A DNA stretch of 64,000 nt from Halomonas alkalisoli (GCF_021412585.1 NZ_JAKCMI010000041.1:186001-250000); one strand, 5' to 3'. Positions 48,669 through 58,169 are shown, counted from the stretch's first letter. Numbers and translations: made by a program. Notes: a model not told the origin generated them from the sequence alone.

Positions 48669-48812
48669 GGATGCACTCTTGCATGATGTGATAAGTATTG
48701 ATAAACATAGTGCATTAATCCGATAAGCGCATCAATCATGGCAATTATTTGCATTTGAAGCATCAGTTGTCCGCTGACATGCTCACATCACGACTTCCCA
48801 ACGCGATGTGGC

Positions 48813-49946
48813 ATGACGATGATAAACAGCATTCCCTGCATGATCATGCGCGGCGGCACCTCCCGAGGCCCCTTCCTGCGCATGAGCGATCTTCCCAGCG
48901 GCCAGGACGCCCAAGCCGAGATCCTGCTTAGCCTGATGGGCTCGGGCCACGCCCTGCAGATCGACGGCATCGGCGGCGGGGATCCGCTGACCAGCAAGAT
49001 CGCCATCGTGGAGCGCTCTACTCATGCCGACGCCGATGTCGATTACCTGTTTGCACAGGTCGATGTTCTCAATCGCCGTGTCGACTTCACCCCGAACTGC
49101 GGCAACATGCTCTCGGCGGTCGGCCCCTACGCGATCGAGACGGGACTGGTGGAGCCGCAGGACGGCAAGACCGTCGTGCGGGTACGCAACCTCAACACCC
49201 AGCGCCTGATTGAGTGTCACGTACCAACGCCGGGCCGCCAGGTCTGCTATGAGGGCAATACGTCCATCAGCGGCGTGCCCGGGCGTGCCTCCGGCATTCA
49301 ACTCAGCTTCCTGGATATCGTTGGCGCCAAGACCGGCGCGTTGCTGCCAACCGGAAAGGCGTGCGACTTGATCGAAGGTGTCGACGTCACCTGCCTCGAC
49401 GCAGCGACTCCGATCATCATGCTCGACGCTGCGGACCTCGGCTTGAGCGGAGATGAGTCCCCCGCCGAACTGGATGGCAATAGCGCCTTTCTCGAGCGGC
49501 TTGAGATCATTCGTCGCACGGCAGGACAGAGCATGGGACTGGGCGACGTCAGCAACAGTGTCTTGCCCAAGCCGGTGCTGGTCTCCGCAGCGCGTGACAG
49601 ACTCAGCACCCTCTGCGCACGTTACTTCGTACCCCACCGCTGCCACAAAGCCATCGCCGTCACCGGTGCCATAGCCGTCGCCTCGGCGGTCAGCGTTCCC
49701 GGCACCATCGCCCACCGCATCGCAGTGGAAAGCGGACGGATGTCCGAAGGAGAATGTCTGGCACAGGTGAGGCTGGAGCATCCCTCCGGCTTCATCGACC
49801 TCGATGTCGAACACCGCCACGGTAAGCCCTGCGATATCGCGCGTGTTTCGCTGATTCGTACCGCCAGGAAAATCATGAGCGGCACGATCTTCTACACCGC
49901 CTCAACGACACCCGGTGAGACAATGCCTGCACTGCAGACCAATTGA
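48813..49946 (+). CDS. 4-oxalomesaconate tautomerase-like protein (GalD/PrpF family)
   Basis: 377 residues of the PrpF/DiaPimelate-epimerase-like fold. It follows the Pseudomonas GalD sequence throughout: PCMIMRGGTSRGPFLRMSDLP (MIMRGGTSRG), QIDGIGGGDPLTSKIAIV, DVDYLFAQV, PNCGNMLSAVGPYAIE, GALLPTGKACD and IPHRCH-type FVPHRCHKA. GalD isomerises oxalomesaconate in gallate degradation; other PrpF members act on aconitate-type tricarboxylates. The adjoining tricarboxylate transporter genes favour an unsaturated tricarboxylate as substrate. Two ATG codons (48813, 48819) are possible. Confidence 0.85.
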   Translation: MTMINSIPCMIMRGGTSRGPFLRMSDLPSGQDAQAEILLSLMGSGHALQIDGIGGGDPLTSKIAIVERSTHADADVDYLFAQVDVLNRRVDFTPNCGNMLSAVGPYAIETGLVEPQDGKTVVRVRNLNTQRLIECHVPTPGRQVCYEGNTSISGVPGRASGIQLSFLDIVGAKTGALLPTGKACDLIEGVDVTCLDAATPIIMLDAADLGLSGDESPAELDGNSAFLERLEIIRRTAGQSMGLGDVSNSVLPKPVLVSAARDRLSTLCARYFVPHRCHKAIAVTGAIAVASAVSVPGTIAHRIAVESGRMSEGECLAQVRLEHPSGFIDLDVEHRHGKPCDIARVSLIRTARKIMSGTIFYTASTTPGETMPALQTN

Positions 49947-50004
49947 TCATCGCTACCATCGGGTGACCTGACACCCGCTAACGACAACAACCCAGGAGCA
50001 TGCC

Positions 50005-51120
50005 ATGAACACTCACAAGGCCACGACATCACTCAGTCGCCTGAAAAAAGCAGCCGCCTTCGGCCTGGTGATCGCCGGGCTCGGTTTGACGGCCACCGCC
50101 CCCTTGCACGCACAGAACGCGGACGTGCCCAGTAACATCAAGTGGACCATTCCCTTCGGCGTCGGTGGCGGTACCGATGTCTGGGCCCGCTTCTTCTCTC
50201 CCTGGCTCAACGAGCACATTCCAGGCGAGCCAACCATCATGATCGACAACGTACCGGGAGGTGGCTCCATCAACGGTGCCAACCTCTTTGCCTCGCGGGC
50301 CAGGAGCGACGGTAGCGACTGGCTGGGCACCTCGGCCTCGACCCAGTTCCCCGCCATGCTGGGGGACAGGCGAGTACGCTACGACTACGCCGACTGGACA
50401 CCGATCCTGGCTACCCCGACCGGAGGTGTCGTCTACGCACAACCCAGCTTGGGTAAGGACACCGAGAGCGCAATCGCCGGCCTGCTGGAAAATCGGGTCA
50501 AGCTGGCGATCCAGAGTCACACCGGACTCGAGCTGCCAGTACTGATCGCCCTTGACATGCTGGGTGTCGATGTTCAGGCAGTCTCCGGCATGCAGGGCCG
50601 TGGCGAGGGTCGCCTGGCCTTCGAGCGCGGCGAAGCGGACATCGACTTCCAGACCACCTCCGCCTATCTGAGCAGTGTGGCACCCCTGGTGGCGTCGGGC
50701 CGCGCCGTCCCGCTCTTCTCGCTCGGCGTACTGAACGACGAAGGTCAGATCGAGCGCGACCCGGCGTTCCCCGACCTTCCTACCTTCACCGAAGTCTATG
50801 AGAACCTCAACGGTGAGGCCCCGAGCGGCACCGCCAACGAAGCCTACGCTAAGTTCTTCGCCTCGGGCTTCACGCTGCAGAAGCTGATCATGGTACCCAA
50901 AGGCACGCCCGAGGAACTCGTCAAGACCTACCGGGAAGCGGCCCTCCAGTTCGTCGACACCGAGCAGTTCAAGCAGGAGGCTGACGCCCATCTGGGTCCC
51001 TACACCCCGATCGTTGGCGATGTCGTACAGAGACATCTCGAACAAGCCATGGCGCTGGATGACGATCTTCGCGAGTGGCTGGCTGACTGGCTGAAAACGA
51101 AGCACGGCGCAAGTATCTGA
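50005..51120 (+). CDS. Tripartite tricarboxylate transporter substrate-binding protein (TctC type)
   Basis: 371 residues. Signal peptide (KKAAAFGLVIAGLGLTATAPLHAQ) then a periplasmic binding-protein fold of the TctC/Bug family, with the ligand-binding IPFGVGGGTDVWARFFSP and DNVPGGGSINGANLFA. It is longer than classic Bug proteins (~300 residues). It lies 58 bp after the tautomerase gene and 85 bp before the membrane component, forming one unit. The ligand is probably a tricarboxylate, by context only. Confidence 0.88.
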   Translation: MNTHKATTSLSRLKKAAAFGLVIAGLGLTATAPLHAQNADVPSNIKWTIPFGVGGGTDVWARFFSPWLNEHIPGEPTIMIDNVPGGGSINGANLFASRARSDGSDWLGTSASTQFPAMLGDRRVRYDYADWTPILATPTGGVVYAQPSLGKDTESAIAGLLENRVKLAIQSHTGLELPVLIALDMLGVDVQAVSGMQGRGEGRLAFERGEADIDFQTTSAYLSSVAPLVASGRAVPLFSLGVLNDEGQIERDPAFPDLPTFTEVYENLNGEAPSGTANEAYAKFFASGFTLQKLIMVPKGTPEELVKTYREAALQFVDTEQFKQEADAHLGPYTPIVGDVVQRHLEQAMALDDDLREWLADWLKTKHGASI

Positions 51121-51205
51121 CGCGTGAGAACGGGCATCGGCCCCTTGGCAACAAGGACCGATGCCTTCGGGCTCAACTCACCGAACAACACGAGAGCCGC
51201 ATTTC

Positions 51206-53176
51206 ATGTTCGACATTCTTCTTTCCAGTCTAGGGCAGCTGTTCACCCTGGATCATCTGCTCTACATGGTCCTCGGCGTGCTCGTCGGCCTGGTGGTCGG
51301 TATCATTCCCGGCCTCGGTGGCATCGCCGGAATGGCGCTGCTGCTGCCCTTCCTCTACGGCATGGAGCCGAGTGTCGCTCTCGGCATGCTGATGGGCCTG
51401 GTCGCCGTGATTCCCACCGGCGATACCTTCGCCTCGGTGCTGCTGGGCATTCCCGGCTCCAGCGCCTCGCAGGCCACCGTCATCGACGGTTTCTCCCTGG
51501 CCAAGCGCGGCCAGGCCGCACGGGCTCTGTCCAGTGCTTTCCTCTCCTCGATGATCGGCGGTCTGATCGGCGCCGCCGTGTTGACGGGATTCATTCTGAT
51601 TGCCCGACCGGTGGTGCTGTCGTTCTCCTCCTCCGAGCTCTTCATGCTCACCCTGCTCGGGCTGTCGATGGTAGCGGTACTCTCCGGACGTGACCTGCTC
51701 AAGGGACTCGCCGCCTGCGGCCTGGGTCTGCTGGTCGGTACCATCGGTATGGCGCCCGCCACCGGGGAGTTCCGTCTCAACTTCGAAATCAACTATCTCT
51801 TCGATGGCATACCGCTGGTAGTGATCGGCCTGGGTATCTTTGCACTCCCTGAGATCATCGATCTGCTGGTCAAGCGCGGCGCCATCGCCGGAGAGCCCAC
51901 TCGGCTCGGCAAGGGCTGGCGGCAGGGCATCCAGGATGTCGGCAAGAATCGTGGACTCGTGGCGCGTTGCGCAGGCATCGGTAGCCTGCTGGGCACGATT
52001 CCCGGCCTCGCCGGCTCGGTGGTGGACTGGATGACCTATGGCCATGCCGTGCAAAGCGCCAAGGACAAGTCCCAGTTTGGCCAGGGCGACATCCGCGGCG
52101 TCATCGCGCCGGAAGCCGCCAACAATGCCTGCGCCTCTGGCGCCATGGTGCCCACCCTGCTGTTCGGCGTGCCTGGTTCGGGCACCGCCGCCGTCTTCCT
52201 CGGTGGCCTGCTACTGCTCGGCCTGCAGCCTGGGGTCAGCATGATCGAGACCAATCTCGACCTGACCTATACCATCATCTGGTCGCTGGCCCTGGCCAAC
52301 ATCATCGGTGCAGCGTTCTGCCTGGGTCTGGCCCGGCCGGTTGCCAGCCTGACCCGTGTGCCCTTTGTCATCCTGGCACCCCTGATCACGGTGCTGATCA
52401 TGTTCGCGGCTTTCCAGGCCACGCGCTCTCCGGGAGACCTCCTGGCCCTCGGCGTGATCGGTGCCCTTGGCGTCCTGTTCAAGCAGGCCGGCTGGTCACG
52501 CCCCGCTTTCCTGATCGGCTTCGTTCTGGCGCCTGGCGCCGAAGCCTACTTCTATCAGGCCGTACAGTTCCAAGGCAGCGCTGCCTTCATGCGCCCAGGT
52601 GTATTGATCATCGGCGCCATGATCCTCGCCGCCCTGTTCTTGCCCATGTTTCGTCAGCTGTGGCGTAAGCTCCGGTCGAACGATACCGAGCAAGCGCCTG
52701 CGGCTGGTGCCGGAGAAGCCCCTGCGGCTGGCAGCAAGCCCATCACCATTAGTGGCATCGACCTGGTGATCTTCGCCGCTCTGCTGGGGATTGCCATCTA
52801 TGGCTGGTTCCACCTTGCCGACCTTACCCTGCTTGGTGGCCTGATGCCCCGCCTGGCCCTGGCGATCATGGGCATCGCCTGCCTACTGGAAATCGTTCGC
52901 AGCCTGATCCGTAAGCCAACGTGGCAACACCAGCCTCTGCTTCAGCAAGTTGTCTGGTTGGTAGGCTTCTTCGCCCTGGTTGGCGCGATCCTGATGTTCG
53001 GCCTCATCACCACCGCAACGCTGTTCTGCTTGGTCTTCCTGTTGTTCATCGCACGTCTCAAGCCGTGGGGGGCCATCACCATGTCTGCCGGAGTGGCGAT
53101 CTTCCTGGTAAGCATGGCGAAACTGCTGACCCTGACATACCCAAGCGGACTGATCGATCCTTTGCTGTTCGGCTGA
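51206..53176 (+). CDS. TctA-TctB fusion: membrane component of tripartite tricarboxylate transporter
   Basis: 656 residues. Residues 1 to about 490 are the TctA permease (GIIPGLGGIAGMALLLPF, PTGDTFASVLLGIPGSSAS, GVPGSGTAAVFLGGLLLLG are diagnostic). An Ala/Gly/Pro linker (EQAPAAGAGEAPAAG) follows, and the last ~145 residues form a four-helix TctB-like domain (LVIFAALLGIAIYGW, LKPWGAITMSAGVAIFLVS). TctA is normally ~500 and TctB ~150 residues as separate genes, so the two small/large membrane parts are fused here. No separate tctB is present. Confidence 0.9.
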   Translation: MFDILLSSLGQLFTLDHLLYMVLGVLVGLVVGIIPGLGGIAGMALLLPFLYGMEPSVALGMLMGLVAVIPTGDTFASVLLGIPGSSASQATVIDGFSLAKRGQAARALSSAFLSSMIGGLIGAAVLTGFILIARPVVLSFSSSELFMLTLLGLSMVAVLSGRDLLKGLAACGLGLLVGTIGMAPATGEFRLNFEINYLFDGIPLVVIGLGIFALPEIIDLLVKRGAIAGEPTRLGKGWRQGIQDVGKNRGLVARCAGIGSLLGTIPGLAGSVVDWMTYGHAVQSAKDKSQFGQGDIRGVIAPEAANNACASGAMVPTLLFGVPGSGTAAVFLGGLLLLGLQPGVSMIETNLDLTYTIIWSLALANIIGAAFCLGLARPVASLTRVPFVILAPLITVLIMFAAFQATRSPGDLLALGVIGALGVLFKQAGWSRPAFLIGFVLAPGAEAYFYQAVQFQGSAAFMRPGVLIIGAMILAALFLPMFRQLWRKLRSNDTEQAPAAGAGEAPAAGSKPITISGIDLVIFAALLGIAIYGWFHLADLTLLGGLMPRLALAIMGIACLLEIVRSLIRKPTWQHQPLLQQVVWLVGFFALVGAILMFGLITTATLFCLVFLLFIARLKPWGAITMSAGVAIFLVSMAKLLTLTYPSGLIDPLLFG

Positions 53177-53200
53177 GGGAGAACCCAAACTCCGCTCTCG

Positions 53201-53233
53201 AACGAACCGCCGCTCCAGGAGCGGCGGTTCGTT
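53201..53233. terminator. Hairpin terminator after TctA-TctB gene
   Basis: An exact 16-bp inverted repeat (arms 53201-53216 and 53218-53233) built on GAACCGCCGCTCC, followed by an AT-containing stretch. It lies between the transporter and the convergent VOC gene and can serve both. Confidence 0.75.
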
Positions 53234-53299
53234 ATCTGGCAGAGAGTACGGACATCTGCGCAAGCGAAGGGCTTCCAGCACAAGGGTAACGTCACTGAG

Positions 53300-53695
53300 T
53301 CACTCAGCCTTTCTCGGATAAACGACAAACGCCAATTTATTGCCATCGCAATCACGAACATAGGCCGCGTAGAAACCTTCGGCGTATTGCGGCCGATAAC
53401 CTGGAGCGCCCTCGTCACTGCCTCCATTGCTGATGGCTATTTCATACAGCTTGTCGACCTGTTCAGGGGCCACGAACTGGAACGCTGTCATGGTGCCATT
53501 GCCTACACTGGCTGCCTGGCCATCGAAGGGATAACCGACGAAGAAGCGAGGAAAGTCGAGATCACCTTCCTTTCCATAGGAAACGCAGGAATCATCTTTC
53601 CAGCAGACATCCCAGCCCATTTCAGTAAAAAGGGGGTCATAGAGCTGCAGTGCTTTAGCAAGATTCTGCGTACCCACCATCGTGTAAGCAATCAT
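53300..53695 (-). CDS. VOC-superfamily (glyoxalase-like) protein
   Basis: 131 residues with the VOC fold: MIAYTMVGTQNLAKALQLYDPLF at the start (IAYTMVGTQNL), AFQFVAPEQVDKLYEIA, and a C-terminal FYAAYVRDCDGNKLAFVV bearing the second metal-ligand region. The start at 53695 has a strong AAGGAGG site. Function unknown; many such proteins bind or isomerise small metabolites. It follows the MFS gene by 26 bp on the same strand. Confidence 0.85.
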   Translation of the reverse strand: MIAYTMVGTQNLAKALQLYDPLFTEMGWDVCWKDDSCVSYGKEGDLDFPRFFVGYPFDGQAASVGNGTMTAFQFVAPEQVDKLYEIAISNGGSDEGAPGYRPQYAEGFYAAYVRDCDGNKLAFVVYPRKAE

Positions 53696-53721
53696 ACTGG
53701 TGCACCTCCTTTCCGAATTCA

Positions 53722-54891
53722 TCATGTCTCCGAGTGGCAGCGTAGCGCAGCCTGTTTCCTGCGCCACTGCCCCAGCGCCCAGCCCAGGGCCGGCAGTACG
53801 AGCATCGCCGACGCCCAGGCGCAGGCGGCAAAACCAAAGTGCATGAAGATCGGCCGGTAGAGCAGCGCCCCGGCGAAGACGCACAGGTAGGTAATGGCAC
53901 TGTAGAGCCCCATGATGGCACCGCGCTGCGCCGGGTCTAGCTCGGCAAGCTGTCGCATGAGCAGGTTCAGGCCCAGGTGATTGCCCACCCCCCAGACAAG
54001 ACAGAGCGCCAGCAGTACCAGCGGAAGCATCGCGGCACCCATCAGCCCCAGGTAGACAAGCATCAGGCCGGCAAAGGTCACACAGGCGGCGGCGCTCGCA
54101 CCATGCCGATCGACCAGCCGGCCCAGCGGTGCCGCGGCACCGAAGCCCAGTCCATAAATGGCAATGGCCAGCCCCGCGAAGGAAGCGGGCAATTGCAGGG
54201 CCTCGCCCAGGTGCGGGCCGAGATAGGTGTACAGGCCGTAGAACGCGGTCATGTAGGCAGCGACATTCAGTAGCACCGAACGAATGCCGGGGATTCGCAA
54301 GGCCGTGAGGGAGGAGCTCGGTGTCGCACCGCCCGCTCTCGTTCCCCAGTCGTGGCAGCGCGATATTCCCAATGCCAATACCACGGCAGCCAGCGCCAGT
54401 ACCGTGAAGACGGCACGCCAGTGCAGCAGGTCGGCCAGCAGCGCCGCAAGACCGACCCCGACCACCAGGCTCAGCGTCCACCCCGTCAGCACGAAGCTCA
54501 GCGTCTGGCTCTCGCGCCCTTTCGCCGCTACCTGGGCGGTGAGGGTATAGATCGCCGGCAATGCCACGCCCGCCGCCAGGCCGGCCAGCGCCTGGGCGGC
54601 AAGCAGAGTCCAAAGTACAGGCGAGAGCGCAGCGAGGCCCAGCCCCACGGACAGCACCAACAGCGCCCGCATCAGTGCGCGTTCGGCTCCGATACGATCG
54701 GCCAGCGAAGCCAGCAGCAAGGCACTTCCCGCCGTGGCCAGGCCATAGAGCGCCGCGGCCGTCACCACATCGGCGGCGCTGCGACCCGGAAAGGACACCG
54801 CCACCGTTGCGGCGATAGGGCTCAGCGCCAGCGAATTGGCCCCGATCACGGCAATGGCGGCGGTCAGCAGCAGAAGGCGACGAGTGATCAC
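53722..54891 (-). CDS. MFS transporter (12-TM)
   Basis: 389 residues, twelve membrane helices, with LASLADRIGAERALMRA as motif A and AGVALPAIYTL and LTGWTLSLVVGVGLAALL further on; LGPHLGEALQ lies at the second half. Resembles YnfM-type exporters. The start was set to GTG 54891 because AGGAG lies 6 nt upstream and the signal anchor begins directly after; a longer frame runs into the divergent Lrp gene. It is probably controlled by that regulator. Confidence 0.85.
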   Translation of the reverse strand: MITRRLLLLTAAIAVIGANSLALSPIAATVAVSFPGRSAADVVTAAALYGLATAGSALLLASLADRIGAERALMRALLVLSVGLGLAALSPVLWTLLAAQALAGLAAGVALPAIYTLTAQVAAKGRESQTLSFVLTGWTLSLVVGVGLAALLADLLHWRAVFTVLALAAVVLALGISRCHDWGTRAGGATPSSSLTALRIPGIRSVLLNVAAYMTAFYGLYTYLGPHLGEALQLPASFAGLAIAIYGLGFGAAAPLGRLVDRHGASAAACVTFAGLMLVYLGLMGAAMLPLVLLALCLVWGVGNHLGLNLLMRQLAELDPAQRGAIMGLYSAITYLCVFAGALLYRPIFMHFGFAACAWASAMLVLPALGWALGQWRRKQAALRCHSET

Positions 54892-54958
54892 GGCTAGCTC
54901 CTGATGAGGTTCGACACTACCATTGAAGAAAGGAATGTCATTCGGAGCAATCGCCATA

Positions 54959-55504
54959 ATGCCGAACCCTGAAAAAACAGAAGCCGTTCGGGACAAAGTC
55001 CAGGCGGCACGCCCCCTGGACGCCTTCGACCGAAAAATATTAGGCGAACTGGCCGTGGATGCCGGGCTCAGCTACGCCGAGCTGGGTAATCGTGCCGGTC
55101 TCTCGGCGCCGGCCGTGCATGAACGGGTGAAACGGCTGCGTGCCACGGGGCGCATTCGCGGTACCGTGGCAATGCTGGATGGCCCTGCCACCGGCAAGCC
55201 CTTCCTGGCCTTTGTGCATGTCGATACCAGCGGCGGCAGCAAGAGCCGTACCTTCAAGGCACTGTCCGAATTACCCGAACTGGAGGAGATTCATTCGGTG
55301 GCCGGCGACACCTGCACCCTACTCAAGGTGCGCTGCGCCAGCAGCCGAGCACTGGAAGGCCTGCTCGCCCGTCTCTATGCCATCCCCGGTGTCAAAGGTA
55401 CGCGTAGCTATGTGGTGCTCTCCACCTATCTGGAGCGCACGCCCCAGGCAGGCATTACCGAAGCGCTGGAGGAAGAGCATTACGAGCCATCGACGAGTTC
55501 GTAA
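54959..55504 (+). CDS. Lrp/AsnC-family transcriptional regulator
   Basis: About 181 residues. The HTH (DAFDRKILGELAVDAGLSYAELGNRAGLSAPAVHERVKRL in part: LSYAELGNRAGLSAPAVHERV) and the RAM ligand-binding domain (FVHVDTSGGS, VAGDTCTLLKVRC) are complete. It is divergent from the MFS transporter over a short spacer and probably responds to an amino acid. The exact start is uncertain: ATG 54935 sits directly on an AAGGA, ATG 54959 has GGAG 12 nt away. The 3' end overlaps ada by 25 bp. Confidence 0.88.
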   Translation: MPNPEKTEAVRDKVQAARPLDAFDRKILGELAVDAGLSYAELGNRAGLSAPAVHERVKRLRATGRIRGTVAMLDGPATGKPFLAFVHVDTSGGSKSRTFKALSELPELEEIHSVAGDTCTLLKVRCASSRALEGLLARLYAIPGVKGTRSYVVLSTYLERTPQAGITEALEEEHYEPSTSS

Positions 55505-56574
55505 GTCTGCTCCCGCTCGATCAGCGTGCGCTTTCGCTCCACGCCCCAGCGGTACCCTGAAAGCGCCCCGTCGCTGCGCACGACCCGGTGGCAGGGAATG
55601 GCCAGCGCAATGGTATTGGCGGCACAGGCCCTGGCCACGGCACGCACCGACTTGGGTGAGCCGATCCGCTGCGCCAACTCCGCATAGCTGATCGTGGTGC
55701 CCACGGGAATCTCGATCAGCGCCTGCCAGACCCGTTGCTGGAAGGCGGTACCACGAATGTCCAGCGGCAGCGACAGCCCGACGCCAGGCGCCTCGACGAA
55801 GCCCACCACCTTGGCCACCCAAGCGTCGAAATCCTTTCCCCCCGGGATCAGGTTGGCGTTGGCGAAACGATCCTGGAACTCCTGCAATAGCTGCTCCGGG
55901 TCGCTGCCCAGGGAAATGGCGCAAATCCCTTTTTCGCTGGTCGCGACTAGAATGTTGCCCAGCGAGCATTCTCCCAGGGCGAAGTGAATCTCCATGCCTT
56001 TCCCTCCCGAACGGTAACGTTTCGGCGTCATGCCGAGCATGCGATTGGAACCGGCATAGAAGCGCCCGCTGGAATTGAAGCCTGCCTCATAGATCGCCTC
56101 GGTGACGGTTGCTCGGTGCGCCAGCGCCTGGCGAGCACGTTCCGCCCGGCAGGCGACCGCATATGCCTTGGGCGTCAACCCCGTGACCGACTTGAAGACG
56201 CGATGAAAGTGGAAGCGGCTCAGCCCCGCGGCTTGCGCCAATTCGTCGAGCGAGGGGAGTTCGTCGGATGTTTCGATGAGACGGCAAGCCCTGGCAACGC
56301 TCTGGGCGTGTCGCTGGGCCAAGGGTAGCTCCTTGGGGCGGCAGCGCTGGCACGGCCGATAGCCGGCCCGCTCGGCTGCCGCGGCGTCGGAATGGAACTC
56401 GGCATTCTCGCGGCGCGGCCGGCGCGATGGGCAGGTAGGACGGCAATAGACCCCGGTGGTACGCACCGCATAGACGAAGGCGTCGTCCGCCGCAGCATCG
56501 CGGGCCAATACCGCTGCCCACTTCGCCTCATCGGAATCGAAGGTGGCAAATGAATGGGTGGATGTCTCGTTCAT
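55480..56574 (-). CDS. ada: Bifunctional Ada: DNA methyltransferase and transcriptional regulator
   Basis: 364 residues (354 in E. coli). Domains in order: Ada zinc domain with C44, C48, C75, C78 (VYCRPTCPSRRP; YRPCQRCRP), AraC-type HTH (about 105-190), and O6-alkylguanine methyltransferase with acceptor C328 in AIPCHRVV. C44 takes methyl from phosphotriesters and turns the protein into an activator of the adaptive response. The ATG at 56574 follows GGAGG; the frame upstream is spurious. A separate Ogt is at 25 kb, alkA beside it. Confidence 0.96.
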   Translation of the reverse strand: MNETSTHSFATFDSDEAKWAAVLARDAAADDAFVYAVRTTGVYCRPTCPSRRPRRENAEFHSDAAAAERAGYRPCQRCRPKELPLAQRHAQSVARACRLIETSDELPSLDELAQAAGLSRFHFHRVFKSVTGLTPKAYAVACRAERARQALAHRATVTEAIYEAGFNSSGRFYAGSNRMLGMTPKRYRSGGKGMEIHFALGECSLGNILVATSEKGICAISLGSDPEQLLQEFQDRFANANLIPGGKDFDAWVAKVVGFVEAPGVGLSLPLDIRGTAFQQRVWQALIEIPVGTTISYAELAQRIGSPKSVRAVARACAANTIALAIPCHRVVRSDGALSGYRWGVERKRTLIEREQTYELVDGS

Positions 56575-56839
56575 GGCGGGCCTCCGCTGTGGGTTCGGCG
56601 TTCTCCGTGAGTTCAGGATGCGCCCTGGACCCGCCTGGCACACTCCGTCCCTTGCTTTCAAAGTGGACCCGCCTCGTCGCAACATTCGCAGCATAGCATC
56701 GCACGTAAGCCTAAACGGCTGCCCTTGGGAGGCTGCTACTCTTTCCAAACGACTACCCCCGCAAGCACTTACTTACCGGGTAGCGCCTGGTTATTTCGCT
56801 AGTGTTCGGAATCTGTGTGAATCATAGACAGGAGGCGGC

Positions 56840-57256
56840 ATGAATTTTCTCGTCAACCTGGACGTGGACGATCTCGAGCGTGGCATCGACTTCTATGTAC
56901 AGGCTTTCGGCCTCGAAGTCGGGCGCCGCTTCGGCAACGACGGCGTCGAGCTGATCGGTGGGCCGGCGCCCATCTATCTGTTGGCCAAGACCTCCGGATC
57001 GCCGGCTTACGCAGCGGGTGGGATCACACCCGGCGCTCAACGCCACTACACCCGCCACTGGACCCCGGTGCATCTGGACGTGGTAGTAGAGGATATCGAT
57101 GCCGCGGTGGAGCGGGCCCTTGCGGTCGGTGCCATACAGGAGCAGCCCATCGTCACCGATAATTGGGGCAAGCTCGCACTTATGGCCGACCCTTTCGGCC
57201 ATGGTTTCTGTTTCGTGCAGTTTCTGAATCGGGGTTACGATGAGATCGCTAACTGA
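56840..57256 (+). CDS. VOC-superfamily (glyoxalase/bleomycin-resistance-like) protein
   Basis: 138 residues with MNFLVNLDVDDLERGIDFYVQAFGLEVGR at the start (LDVDDLERGIDFY), HLDVVVEDIDAAVERALAVGA and a C-terminal ADPFGHGFCFVQF. The first metal ligand H (in PVHLDV) and final E/Q are plausible. The ATG follows AGGAGG. Function unknown. It is followed after 28 bp by a monooxygenase-like gene. The 265-bp gap upstream to ada contains no recognised element. Confidence 0.85.
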   Translation: MNFLVNLDVDDLERGIDFYVQAFGLEVGRRFGNDGVELIGGPAPIYLLAKTSGSPAYAAGGITPGAQRHYTRHWTPVHLDVVVEDIDAAVERALAVGAIQEQPIVTDNWGKLALMADPFGHGFCFVQFLNRGYDEIAN

Positions 57257-57284
57257 AGCACACAACGACTACACGGAATTCCCA

Positions 57285-57650
57285 ATGATCGCCGTTATCT
57301 TTGAAGTCATTCCCAAGTCCGGCCGCCGCGAGCAGTACCTCGACATCGCCGCCAGCCTGCGCCCGCTGCTCGACGAGATCGATGGCTTCGTCTCCATCGA
57401 ACGCTTCGAGAGCCTGACTCAGCCGGGCAAGGTACTCTCGCTCTCCTTCTGGCGCGATGAGGAGGCCGTCGCCCAATGGCGCCAGCTAGAGCGCCACCGC
57501 AGCGCCCAGGCCCAGGGTCGTGACGTGGTGTTTGACGACTATCGCCTGCGCGTCGCCACGGTGATGCGCGACTACGGCATGCACGAACGCGAGCAGGCGC
57601 CTGCGGACAGCCGCGAGCGCCACGACCGCCCTGCAACCCCAAAACAGTAG
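57285..57650 (+). CDS. Antibiotic biosynthesis monooxygenase (ABM) family protein
   Basis: 121 residues. The ABM ferredoxin-like fold is seen in IAVIFEVIPKSGRREQYLDIA, EIDGFVSIERFES and KVLSLSFWRDEEAVAQWR, with RATVMRDYGMHERE-like end. A 15-residue charged tail follows. Members include quinol monooxygenases and heme-degrading IsdG-type proteins, but many lack catalysis. It is co-directional with the VOC gene just upstream. Confidence 0.82.
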   Translation: MIAVIFEVIPKSGRREQYLDIAASLRPLLDEIDGFVSIERFESLTQPGKVLSLSFWRDEEAVAQWRQLERHRSAQAQGRDVVFDDYRLRVATVMRDYGMHEREQAPADSRERHDRPATPKQ

Positions 57651-57722
57651 CGCCCCGGTAAGCCCTTACTAACCGCAAAAGCTCGATCACAACAGTTTCT
57701 CGATGCACGGCTAGCGGGATAC

Positions 57723-58169
57723 TTACTCGATATCGTCATGATCGACAAGGGTTCGTTCTCCACTGTTGCGATACAGCCGCTTGCCCTGGCGCGGGTAGTT
57801 GCATACGTCCTGGGCCAGCCGCTGGCCCACCACCAGGCACACCAGCGGCTCGTCACCGTCGTTGAACATCTCATGGGCCACGCCGTTGGTGGGACAGCCG
57901 ATGAAGTCGCCGGGGCCGATCGGCTGACTGAACTCACCCAGGGTGGCCACGCCACGCCCCGAAAGGACGTAGATGGCCTCCTCCTCGTAGCGATGGCAGT
58001 GGTACTCGGTCGAGAAATGGCCGGGTGGCACGCTGATCTGGTGGATCCCGAGCTGGGTCATGCCGACGGCATCGCCCAGCGACTTGTTGATGCGCACGGC
58101 ATTGGCATTGAGGAAGTGCACCTTCCTCACGCCCTCCATGGCTTCGATATCCTGCGCCGATAGATACAT
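57723..58169 (-). CDS. Cupin-domain protein
   Basis: 148 residues with one cupin barrel: HFSTEYHCHRYEEEAIYVLSGRG carries the metal ligands (HCH...E) and GDFIGCPTNGVAHEM gives the third His. GEFSQPIGPGDF completes motif 1/2. Metal-binding dioxygenase, isomerase or sensor; function unknown. Stand-alone gene opposite the monooxygenase gene. Confidence 0.87.
   Translation of the reverse strand: MYLSAQDIEAMEGVRKVHFLNANAVRINKSLGDAVGMTQLGIHQISVPPGHFSTEYHCHRYEEEAIYVLSGRGVATLGEFSQPIGPGDFIGCPTNGVAHEMFNDGDEPLVCLVVGQRLAQDVCNYPRQGKRLYRNSGERTLVDHDDIE

Noticed and set aside
53300..54613. 437-residue frame containing the VOC protein
   Set aside because: The first ~300 residues are a shadow of the MFS gene. 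Only 53300-53695 with its AAGGAGG site is kept.
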